A stretch of DNA of 6,764 nucleotides from an alpha proteobacterium 3107 (GTDB lineage: Bacteria > Pseudomonadota > Alphaproteobacteria > Rhodobacterales > Rhodobacteraceae). The stretch covers positions 1 to 6,764 of the forward strand of contig JPPB01000003.1 in NCBI GenBank assembly GCA_001483205.1, given 5' to 3'. Positions 1-6,730 of this stretch are shown one piece after another (within the stretch, counting starts at the first letter, position 1; each line of letters starts with the position of its first letter). A model generated the notes under the pieces. That model ran no database searches and was not told where the DNA came from. It was given only the letters and a program-made list of their open reading frames with translations. The translations under genes and the position numbers were made by a program.

Positions 1-1323
1 GACAGGCTGTCTGGCAACGGTGGCGATGATGTGCTTGTCGGCGGGACGGGTGCTGACCGCCTGTATGGCGGTAAAGGATCGGACACTTACCGCTGGTCGA
101 GAGGCGATGGCAATGACAGGGTTGATGATACCAGCACATCACGGACTGAGACCGATACGCTGGAGTTGACGGATGTGGCCTCTGGTGATGTGGCCCTGAC
201 CCGCGCATCCGGCAGCAACGACCTGAAGATCACCATCCGACCGGGCGGCGAGGTGCTGACGGTTGTTCGCCAGTTTGGGAGCACCGCCGATGGCAACGGA
301 ATTGAAAAGATTGTTTTTTCCGATGGCGTAACCTGGACGCTGGCCGACATCCTGAGCCATACGACCGTTGAAGGCAGCGACAGTGGTGATACGTTGCGCG
401 GCAGCGCGTATCGCGATAATCTCTTTGGGCTTGGCGGCAATGACAGGCTGTATGGCTACGGTGGCGATGATGTTCTGGTCGGTGGGACGGGTGTTGACCG
501 CCTGCATGGTGACGACGGGTCTGACACATATCGCTGGTCGAGGGGCGATGGCAACGACAGGATTGATGATACAGGCACATCACTGGCTGAGTCCGATACG
601 CTGGAGTTGACGGATGTTGCCTCTGGTGACGTGGCCCTGACCCGCATATCCGGCAGCTATGACCTGAAGATCACCATCCGGCCGGGCGGTGAGGTGCTGA
701 CGGTTACCAGCCAGTTCTGGAGCACCGCCGATGGTAGGGGAATTGAGAAGATTGTCTTCTCTGACGGTGTGACCTGGACGTTGGACGACATTCTGAGCCG
801 GACGACTGTTGAGGGCAGCAACAGTGGCGATACACTACGCGGCCTGGAACATCGCGATAATCTCTTCGGATTGGGCGGCAATGATACTCTGTCTGGCAAC
901 GGTGGCGATGATGTGCTTGTCGGCGGGACGGGTGCTGACCGCCTGCATGGTGACGACGGGTCTGACACATATCGCTGGTCGAGGGGCGATGGCAATGACA
1001 CGATTGATGACACAGGCACATCACTGGCTGAGACAGATACACTGGAGTTGACGGATGTTGCCTCTGGTGATGTGGCCCTGACCCGCATATCCGGCAGCTA
1101 TGACCTGAAGATCACCATCCGGCCGGACGGCGAGGTGCTGACGGTCGCTAACCAGTTCTGGAGTGACAGCGATAGCAGGGGGATTGAGAAGATCGTCTTT
1201 TCTGACGGCGTGACCTGGACGCTGGACGACATTCTGAGCCGGACGATTGTTGAGGGCAGCAACAGTGGTGAAGTGCTACGCGGCACATCGTATGGAGACA
1301 ATCTCTTTGGCCTTGGTGGCAAT
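1..1323 (+). repeat. Three tandem 441-bp (147-aa) coding repeats, continuing off the left edge
   Basis: Units begin at 1, 442 and 883, each with the Asp codon of D-R/T-L-S/Y-G, and a fourth, partial unit begins at 1324. The period is exactly 441 bp each time, with no indels. Units 2 and 3 are nearly identical in DNA: bases 496-554 and 937-995 match without a difference (59 bp). Unit 1 is more diverged, for example Gly-Lys-Gly in place of Asp-Asp-Gly near 70. Because base 1 already lies at a unit boundary, further copies upstream are likely. Each unit couples RTX nonapeptides to one haemolysin-type calcium-binding-related domain. The near-identity points to recent duplication or gene conversion. 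Confidence 0.93.
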
Positions 1324-3399
1324 GACACTCTGTATGGCTACGGCGACGATGATGTGCTTGTCGGTGGGACAGGGAATGATCGCCTGTATGGCGGCGCGGG
1401 TGCGGATGTGTTTCGCTTTGTCTATGGGGACGGGCGCGATACCATTTCCGACTTTGATGTGACGCAGGACCGGCTGGCCTTCGACTGGCTGAAATCAGGC
1501 GCGGAGGGTCTGGAACTGATCACGTCAGGCGATGATCTACGCATCGTCTACGAGCGGGATGCTGCGGGCGCGATCACCGGTGATGTGCTGCTGAAAGGGG
1601 TGTCGCGGACGGCGTTCTCCACGGCGCTTGTGGATGCGGATTTTGTGCCCTCAGCCGTGGTCAGCGATGAGGCGCTGGTCAACACCCACAGCACCGGGGC
1701 GCAGAGCGCGACATCTGTTGCTGCGCTTACAGGCGGCGGCTATGTGGTGGTGTGGCAGTCCTCGGGTCAGGACGGTTCTGAAAATGGCGTTTACGGTCAG
1801 CGCTACGATGCCTCCGGCGCGGCGGCGGGCAGTGAGTTCAGAATCAATACCCGTACCCGGTCGGATCAGGAGAAGCCGTCGGTTGCGGCGCTTACGGGTG
1901 GCGGCTTCGTGGTAGCGTGGCAGTCAGAGAATCAGGATGGCTCTGGCTGGGGTGTCTACGCGCAGCGTTACAATGCGTCTGGTACGGCTATGGGCAGCGA
2001 ATTTCGGGTCAACACCCATACTCAGTTGAAGCAGACAGAACCTTCAGTCGCGTCCTTGTCCGGTGGTGGCTTCGTGGTGGTATGGCAGTCCTTGGTTCAG
2101 GACAGCTCCGGGTATGGTATCTATGGGCAGCGCTACGATGCGGCGGGCGTGGCGGCGGGCGGCGAGTTCCGGGTCAATACCCATACCCAGTCGGAGCAGG
2201 TAGAAACTTCGGTCGCGTCCCTGTCCGGCGGTGGCTTCGTGGTGGTGTGGCAGTCCCGGTATCAGGACAGCTCAGGGTATGGTATCTACGGACAGCGCTA
2301 CGATGCGGCTGGCGCGGCAGCGGGCGGCGAGTTCCAGGTCAATACCCATACTCGTTTAGATCAGGCGAACCCGTCTGTTGCGTCTCTGTCCGGTGGCGGC
2401 TTCGTAGTGGTGTGGCAGTCCTGGGATCAGGATGGTAATAACTACGGTGTCCATGGCCAACGCTACGATGCGTCCGGCGTGGCCGCGGGGAACGAATTCC
2501 AGGTCAATACCCATACCTTATCGGCACAGAAAAATCCGTCCGTGGCATCCCTGTCCGGTGGTGGCTTCGTGGTGGTATGGGAATCGAAGAATCAGGACGG
2601 CGACCTCTGGGGTCTCTATGCCCAGCGCTACGATGCGGCGGGCGTGGCTGTTGGCGATGAAATACAGCTTAACCTGACGACAGCCAATAGTCAGCTCGCC
2701 CCGTTTGTGGCGGCGCTACCGGGCGATGGTTTCGTGGTCACCTGGCACTCAGACGGTCAGGACGGCTCCAGCGACGGCGTTGTCAGCCGGGTGTGGTCTG
2801 CGCCGGGTCAGGTGCTGATTGGTGGCAACAGTGACGACCCGCTTACCGGCGGGACAGGGAATGATGTGCTTTCTGGTGGTGCAGGTGCCGATACGCTTGA
2901 AGGCGGTGCCGGGGCCGACAGGCTTGATGGCGGCGCGGGGAAGAGAGACGTTGCGAGTTATACCAGTTCGGATGCGGGGGTGACGGTCAATCTGACCACG
3001 GGTACTGCGTCAGGGGGTGATGCGACAGGCGATACGCTGATCAATATCGAAGACCTGACCGGCAGCGCTCATAATGACCAATTGACCGGCGATGCCGGGG
3101 GTAACCGACTTTCTGGTGGTGCCGGTGCTGATACGCTTGCGGGGGGCGTTGGCGCGGATTTTCTGACGGGTGGAGCTGGCGCAGATGTGTTTGTGTTCAA
3201 ATCCGATGACGGGTCGGACAGGATCACCGATTACAATGTCACTGACGACAGCATTCGCTTCACCGGTTTGGAGTTCAGCGACCTGACCATCACCCAGAAC
3301 GGCGCGGATGTAGACATCGCCTATGGCGATGGAGATCTGCTGAAAATTCTGAACGCGGCAGCGACGGATTTCACCGAATCTGAATTCGTCTTTGTCTGA
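1..3399 (+). CDS. RTX-type calcium-binding repeat protein, probable type I secretion substrate (5'-truncated by window edge)
   Basis: The reading frame is open from base 1 and stops at TGA 3397-3399, giving 1132 residues of a longer protein; the GTG at 31 is an internal Val codon, not a start. Order of parts: three 147-aa modules (1-1323), each with glycine/aspartate nonapeptides such as GGTGADRLHG followed by a domain with DTLELTDV, DLKITIRP and IEKIVFSDGVTWTL, which resembles the haemolysin-type calcium-binding-related domain; an RTX block and terminal-type module (1324-1650); seven 55-aa repeats (1681-2835); a second RTX block (about 2815-3186) interrupted by an insert starting RDVASYTSS (about 2944-3093); and a C-terminal module ending EFVFV. 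No enzymatic domain is visible. By family knowledge such proteins leave the cell through ABC exporters and fold on binding calcium. The adjacent exporter genes support this. Role outside the cell (adhesin, matrix or surface protein) is unknown. Confidence 0.93.
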   Translation, partial: DRLSGNGGDDVLVGGTGADRLYGGKGSDTYRWSRGDGNDRVDDTSTSRTETDTLELTDVASGDVALTRASGSNDLKITIRPGGEVLTVVRQFGSTADGNGIEKIVFSDGVTWTLADILSHTTVEGSDSGDTLRGSAYRDNLFGLGGNDRLYGYGGDDVLVGGTGVDRLHGDDGSDTYRWSRGDGNDRIDDTGTSLAESDTLELTDVASGDVALTRISGSYDLKITIRPGGEVLTVTSQFWSTADGRGIEKIVFSDGVTWTLDDILSRTTVEGSNSGDTLRGLEHRDNLFGLGGNDTLSGNGGDDVLVGGTGADRLHGDDGSDTYRWSRGDGNDTIDDTGTSLAETDTLELTDVASGDVALTRISGSYDLKITIRPDGEVLTVANQFWSDSDSRGIEKIVFSDGVTWTLDDILSRTIVEGSNSGEVLRGTSYGDNLFGLGGNDTLYGYGDDDVLVGGTGNDRLYGGAGADVFRFVYGDGRDTISDFDVTQDRLAFDWLKSGAEGLELITSGDDLRIVYERDAAGAITGDVLLKGVSRTAFSTALVDADFVPSAVVSDEALVNTHSTGAQSATSVAALTGGGYVVVWQSSGQDGSENGVYGQRYDASGAAAGSEFRINTRTRSDQEKPSVAALTGGGFVVAWQSENQDGSGWGVYAQRYNASGTAMGSEFRVNTHTQLKQTEPSVASLSGGGFVVVWQSLVQDSSGYGIYGQRYDAAGVAAGGEFRVNTHTQSEQVETSVASLSGGGFVVVWQSRYQDSSGYGIYGQRYDAAGAAAGGEFQVNTHTRLDQANPSVASLSGGGFVVVWQSWDQDGNNYGVHGQRYDASGVAAGNEFQVNTHTLSAQKNPSVASLSGGGFVVVWESKNQDGDLWGLYAQRYDAAGVAVGDEIQLNLTTANSQLAPFVAALPGDGFVVTWHSDGQDGSSDGVVSRVWSAPGQVLIGGNSDDPLTGGTGNDVLSGGAGADTLEGGAGADRLDGGAGKRDVASYTSSDAGVTVNLTTGTASGGDATGDTLINIEDLTGSAHNDQLTGDAGGNRLSGGAGADTLAGGVGADFLTGGAGADVFVFKSDDGSDRITDYNVTDDSIRFTGLEFSDLTITQNGADVDIAYGDGDLLKILNAAATDFTESEFVFV
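1396..1647 (+). other. Internal module resembling the protein's own C-terminal secretion region
   Basis: The encoded segment runs GADVFRF, GDGRDTISDFDVTQDRLAF, DDLRIVY, GDVLLKG and ends DADFV. It parallels the true C-terminus at 3175-3396 (GADVFVF, GSDRITDYNVTDDSIRF, ADVDIAY, GDLLKIL, ending SEFVFV) in order and spacing of motifs. Such segments normally end RTX proteins handled by PrtD-type exporters. Here one lies in the middle, directly before the 55-aa repeat array, suggesting that the protein arose by joining two RTX proteins or by internal duplication. Whether it still acts as a signal cannot be told from sequence. Confidence 0.6.
1681..2835 (+). repeat. Seven tandem 165-bp (55-aa) coding repeats, likely beta-propeller blades
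   Basis: Repeats start at 1681, 1846, 2011, 2176, 2341, 2506 and 2671, each with the Asn codon of the N-T-H-T-like motif, and the period is exactly 165 bp throughout. The consensus is NTHT, then PSVASLSGGGFVVVWQS, QDGSGYGIYGQRYDA, and finally AAGGEFQV. Copies 3 to 5 are the most alike. The seventh is diverged and lacks the closing EFQV strand, while the four codons just before repeat 1 (1669-1680, EALV) look like exactly that strand. Four predicted short beta strands per repeat, seven repeats and this end arrangement fit a seven-bladed beta-propeller closed by its N-terminal strand. The repeats are seen directly; the fold is inferred. Confidence 0.9.
2815..3186 (+). repeat. C-terminal RTX nonapeptide blocks, interrupted once
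   Basis: Coding repeats of the G-G-x-G-x-D-x-hydrophobic-x type appear as GGTGNDVLS, GGAGADTLE and GGAGADRLD up to about 2940, and as GGAGADTLA, GGVGADFLT and GGAGADVFV after about 3111. Between them is a roughly 50-residue spacer (2944-3093) with RDVASYTSS and LINIEDLTGSAHNDQLTGD, a kind of insert common in RTX proteins. By family knowledge these blocks form a calcium-bound parallel beta-roll after export and help drive folding outside the cell. Confidence 0.88.
3241..3396 (+). other. Predicted C-terminal type I secretion signal of the RTX protein
   Basis: The last ~50 residues contain no RTX nonapeptide, are acidic, and end in Glu followed by four hydrophobic residues (EFVFV). In substrates of PrtD/AprD-type exporters the extreme C-terminus typically has one acidic residue followed by several hydrophobic ones, so this ending matches the exporter type encoded next door. 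The signal is not expected to be cleaved. The assignment rests on motif and context; the exact N-terminal limit of the signal is not defined by the sequence. Confidence 0.65.
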
Positions 3400-3458
3400 T
3401 TGTTGTCAAATATCTGAGGAGCCGCGCCCGAAAATCAGATGATGGCCCCTGTTCCTGG

Positions 3459-3465
3459 AAGGAGG
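3459..3465 (+). promoter_or_regulatory. Strong Shine-Dalgarno sequence with no start codon at the proper distance
   Basis: AAGGAGG is the best ribosome binding site in the window. Five bases downstream, at 3471-3473, where a start codon would be expected, the codon is TCG, in the same frame as the exporter ATPase. That frame is open without a stop from 3471 to the ATPase body and would encode SNRKVAKPDP and onward, adding 32 residues before the TTG at 3567. A single C-to-T change would make TCG into TTG. The motif and the open frame are seen; that this was the original start site is inference. Confidence 0.45.
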
Positions 3466-3566
3466 CAAACTCGAACCGAAAAGTTGCAAAACCTGATCCC
3501 TCATCCGTTGCCTCTGATCCGAAAGGCGCGCTGCACCCCCTCAAACCTGACCCGAAAGATCTTTCC

Positions 3567-5295
3567 TTGAACGCTTTCCCATCCCGGCCCCGTTTCGAGC
3601 TTCAGTCGGCCCGCAATCGCGGCTTGTGGGCTTTGGGGCTGACGTTCCTGTTCAGCGTGTTCGTGAATCTCTTGATGCTGACCGGGCCGCTGTTCATGTT
3701 GCAGGTCTATGACCGAGTGCTGGGGTCACGTTCGGAGGAAACGCTGGCGGCGCTGTTCCTGCTGGTGGCGGCGCTCTACGGGCTGATGGCGCTGTTGGAT
3801 TTTGCCCGGGGGCGGATCGCGGCACGGTTCGGGGCGCGCTTTCAGTCGGACCTCGACGAACGAGTGTTCGGGGTGACGATGCGGCGGTCCGTCGATCCGG
3901 GCGTTCGGGCCGCCCCCGCCACGGCACCACGGGAGCTGGAGGCCATCCAGACGCTGTGCGCCTCGCCGGTACTGCTGGCGCTGATGGACATCCCGTGGAC
4001 GCCGCTGTTTGTGGCGATCATTTTCGTGCTTCATCCGATGCTGGGTTGGCTCGCGGTGGCAGGCGGCGCGTTGCTCATCTGCGTGGCACTCTTCAATCAG
4101 GCACTCACCCGCAGAAAAATCGCGCAGGCGCAGTCTGTGTCTGCGCGGGCCAATGTCTTCGCCGAACAGGCCAGACAGGCTTCGGAGACTGTGTACTCCC
4201 AGGGGATGCAGCAGGATGTATCGGCACGCTGGATGCGCCAGCGCAGGGATGCGCTCGGCCAGATCATCGCCGCCAGCGACTGGACCGGCAGCTTCACGGC
4301 GCTGACCAAATCCCTGCGGCTGTTCCTGCAATCGGCGATGCTGGCGGCGGGTGCTTACTATGTGCTTCGGGATGAAATGACGGCAGGCGCAATGATCGCT
4401 GGCTCAATCCTGCTGGGGCGCGCGCTCGCCCCGATTGAGCAATCTATCGGCCAGTGGCCGATGATCCAGAAGGCGCGCGCCGCCTGGAGATCACTCGCTC
4501 GGTTCCTCGATGCCACCCCGCCGGAGCCAGCGCGCACGCCCCTGCCGAAACCCGCGGCCGCACTCGGCGTGCTGGGGTTGACGGTGACGCCGCCGGGGGC
4601 GAAGGCCGCCACCCTGTGCAACGTCACATTTCAGGTCGCGCCCGGCGAGGCGATCGGCGTGATCGGCAAGAGCGGATCGGGCAAGACCACGCTGGCCCGG
4701 GCGCTGCTCGGCCTCTGGCCGCCGCTTGCCGGGGAAATCCGTCTGGGTGGGGCGACGCTGGATCAATATGACCAAGGCGACCTCGGCAGGCATATCGGCT
4801 ATCTGCCACAGCAGGTGACACTCTTCAACGGCACCGTGGCCGAAAACATCGCCCGGATGTCGCTTGATCCCAACCCCGAGGCGGTGATCAAAGCGGCCCG
4901 CAAGGCCAATGCCCACGAGATGATCCTGAGCCTGGAGGACGGTTATGACACCATGCTCGAAGGCAATGACAGCCGCTTGTCGGGAGGGCAGAAGCAGCGG
5001 ATTGCGCTCGCCCGCGCTCTATGGCAATCCGGTGCTGCTGGTTCTGGACGAACCCAACTCAGCTCTGGATGCGGATGGCAGCGCGGCGCTCAACGCCGCG
5101 GTGCGGGCATTCAGGGCAGAGGGTAAGGCGGCGCTGATCATGACCCACCGCCCGACGGCGATCTCCGAATGTGACCGGCTGATCGTCATCGAGCGTGGTC
5201 AGATCGTGAAGGCCGGTCCGCGCGAAGAAGTGCTCGACGCCATGGTGCAGAATGCGCGCGCAATCCGGCGCGGCCTGACGCAGGTGAGTGGCTGA
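3567..5295 (+). pseudogene. Type I secretion permease/ATPase, PrtD/AprD family, disrupted by a frameshift
   Basis: This would be the inner-membrane ABC exporter energising secretion of the upstream RTX protein. The permease half has about six membrane segments (roughly residues 23-45, 58-78, 145-162, 163-178, 253-267, 273-291) and the family motif GPLFMLQVYDRVL at 40-52; no C39 peptidase domain is present. The ATPase half shows Walker A GKSGSGKT (367-374), Q-loop YLPQQ (412-416) and signature LSGGQ (471-475). After IALARAL the frame is lost at about 5016-5019 and the original frame ends at TAA 5124-5126, giving 519 residues with 34 unrelated at the end. Walker B VLLVLDEP (5032-5055), EPNSALD and the H-loop His (5146-5148) follow in another frame to TGA 5293-5295. 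Joined, it is 576 residues, normal for the family. The start is uncertain: TTG 3567 lacks a good ribosome binding site. A real mutation, a sequencing error or, less likely, recoding could explain the shift. Confidence 0.88.
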
Positions 5296-6611
5296 TGGCG
5301 GACATGCAGGCATCGCCCCCCCGCCCGGCCTGGCGGATCACCTTCCCGGCACTGATCGGGTTCGCAGCGCTTTTCATCCTCGTGGGTGTGATTGGGGGCT
5401 GGAGCTTCCGGGCCCGGATTGCCGGGGCCATCATCGCCCCAGGCGTCATTGAGGTGCAGACCAACCGGCAGGTGGTCCAACATCCCGAGGGGGGCGTGGT
5501 CGGTGAAATCCTCGTCCGCGACGGAGATGAGGTCGCCGCCGGTGACCTGCTCGTGCGCCTTGACGATACCTTCCTCGCCTCTGAGCTTGCGATTGTCGAG
5601 GGGCAATTTTTCGAGATACTCGCCCGCAAAGCGCGATTGCAGGCGGAACGGGACGGGGCCGATGACCTGACGCTGCCGGAGAGCCTGCTGACGCCAGCAG
5701 GGGTCGCGCCTGGGCTTCAGGGCCTCGTCGACGGTCAGCGTCGCCTGTTCAATGCCCGCCTTGAAACGCTGGCCCGGGAAACCGGGCAACTGCGCAAGCA
5801 GATCGCCCAGACCGAGAGCGAGATCACCGGCACAGAGGCCCAACTCGTGGCTCTGCGCAGGCAGGTGGGCCTGATCGCGGACGAACTGGCCGATCAGCAG
5901 AACCTGCTGGCGAAGGGCCTGACCCAGACCACCCGTGTCACCGCACTCAGGCGGGAAGAGGCGGGGCTGATCGGCAACATCGGGCGGCTGGAGGCCGACA
6001 TCGCCCGGCTCAAGGGGCGGGTCGCCGCGACCAGGATCGAAATCCTGCGCCTCTCGACTGCGCGGCGCGAGGAGGCCATCACGACCCTGCGAGACTTGCA
6101 ATTCCGCGAGATCGAGCTTGCCGAGCACCGCCTGTCGCTGAAGGAGCGGCTCTCCCGGCTTGACATCCGCGCCCCGGTGGCCGGTGTCATCCATGGAAGC
6201 CAGGTTTTCGCGCTCCGGTCGGTGATCGAACCGGCCCGGCCGATGATGTTCGTAGTGCCCCGAGACACGCCGCTTCTGATTGCAGCGCAAGTCGAGGCGA
6301 TCCATGTGGACCAGCTTTACACGGGCCAGCCCGCAACGCTCCGCTTTCCCGCCTTCGACCAGCGCCGGACACCGGAAATCCAGGGCCGTGTCGTCAATCT
6401 GTCGGCAGATGTGTTCACCGACCAAGCCACAGGCCTCAGTTACTACCGCGCCGAACTCATGCCCGATGACGACCAGATCGAACGCCTCGGCGAACAAACC
6501 CTTCTGCCCGGAATGCCCGTCGAGGCCATGATCAGGACAGACGAACGCACACCGCTCTCATACCTCACCAAACCCCTCACCGATTATTTCGTCAAAGCCT
6601 TCAGGGAATGA
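5295..6611 (+). CDS. Type I secretion membrane fusion protein, HlyD/PrtE family periplasmic adaptor
   Basis: This 438-residue adaptor would bridge the ABC exporter and an outer-membrane TolC-like channel. The N-terminus has a short cytoplasmic tail and one membrane anchor (about 16-36). Residues 55-91, with VQHPEGGVVGEILVRDGDEV, form the first half of a lipoyl-like domain; about 95-288 is a long, charged alpha-helical hairpin; LDIRAPVAGVIHG (289-301) is the second lipoyl half; about 325-415 is the beta-barrel region with VDQLYTGQPATLRFPAFD; and the tail TPLSYLTKPLTDYFVKAFRE is typical of the PrtE-like branch. Length is normal and no defect is seen. The ATG overlaps the ATPase stop by one base (TGATG, 5293-5297), so translation is probably coupled to it. 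The ATPase frameshift places an early stop about 170 bases upstream, which could weaken that coupling. No TolC-type gene follows within the window. Confidence 0.95.
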   Translation: MADMQASPPRPAWRITFPALIGFAALFILVGVIGGWSFRARIAGAIIAPGVIEVQTNRQVVQHPEGGVVGEILVRDGDEVAAGDLLVRLDDTFLASELAIVEGQFFEILARKARLQAERDGADDLTLPESLLTPAGVAPGLQGLVDGQRRLFNARLETLARETGQLRKQIAQTESEITGTEAQLVALRRQVGLIADELADQQNLLAKGLTQTTRVTALRREEAGLIGNIGRLEADIARLKGRVAATRIEILRLSTARREEAITTLRDLQFREIELAEHRLSLKERLSRLDIRAPVAGVIHGSQVFALRSVIEPARPMMFVVPRDTPLLIAAQVEAIHVDQLYTGQPATLRFPAFDQRRTPEIQGRVVNLSADVFTDQATGLSYYRAELMPDDDQIERLGEQTLLPGMPVEAMIRTDERTPLSYLTKPLTDYFVKAFRE

Positions 6612-6683
6612 CAGCGACGGGCGGCAGGCGGATAATGAGTCCGGCTGTGGGCAGGTATCGTATCATCTATAGGATCTCTGAGT

Positions 6684-6713
6684 TGGAGTTCCGTAAGCGC
6701 TTTTCTGACTCCA
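6684..6713 (+). terminator. Weak inverted repeat after the operon, possible terminator
   Basis: TGGAGT at 6684-6689 is the exact reverse complement of ACTCCA at 6708-6713, and one more T-G wobble pair extends the stem inward. The loop of about 16-18 bases contains the palindrome AAGCGCTT (6695-6702), which could form its own small structure. It lies about 75 bases after the fusion-protein stop, a plausible terminator position, but no run of T follows, so an intrinsic terminator is doubtful. Confidence 0.2.
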
Positions 6714-6730
6714 TCTTACTTATAAAGACC

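Noticed and set aside
31..33. GTG as the start of the RTX gene
   Set aside because: The frame is open from base 1 and encodes the same repeat motif before it (DRLSGNGGDD), so this is an internal Val.
1..2835. Regular repeats as a CRISPR or other non-coding array
   Set aside because: The periods (441 and 165 bp) are multiples of three, the frame is uninterrupted, and the differences are mostly codon-compatible, so these are protein repeats.
3412..3440. Inverted repeat ATCTGA / TCAGAT after the RTX stop as a terminator
   Set aside because: It has a six-base, AT-rich stem with a 17-base loop and no T-run; it is too weak to call.
3439..3570. Small ORF of 43 codons from ATG 3439
   Set aside because: It has no good ribosome binding site upstream, its product resembles nothing, and the AAGGAGG lies inside it. 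The third frame, continuous with the ATPase, is more plausible.
4945..5295. Separate 116-aa gene starting at ATG 4945
   Set aside because: Its first ~25 residues are an out-of-frame reading of the ATPase signature region; only the part after about 5017 is protein-like and it is simply the rest of the ATPase.
3567..5295. Bacteriocin or toxin exporter of the HlyB/C39 peptidase type
   Set aside because: There is no N-terminal C39 or C39-like domain; the membrane half begins within about 20 residues of the start, as in the PrtD/AprD group.
5199..6497. 432-codon open frame on the minus strand
   Set aside because: It lies antisense to the clearly coding HlyD-like gene in GC-rich DNA. Its translation is low-complexity and arginine/glycine/proline-rich, without a recognisable domain; it is a shadow frame.
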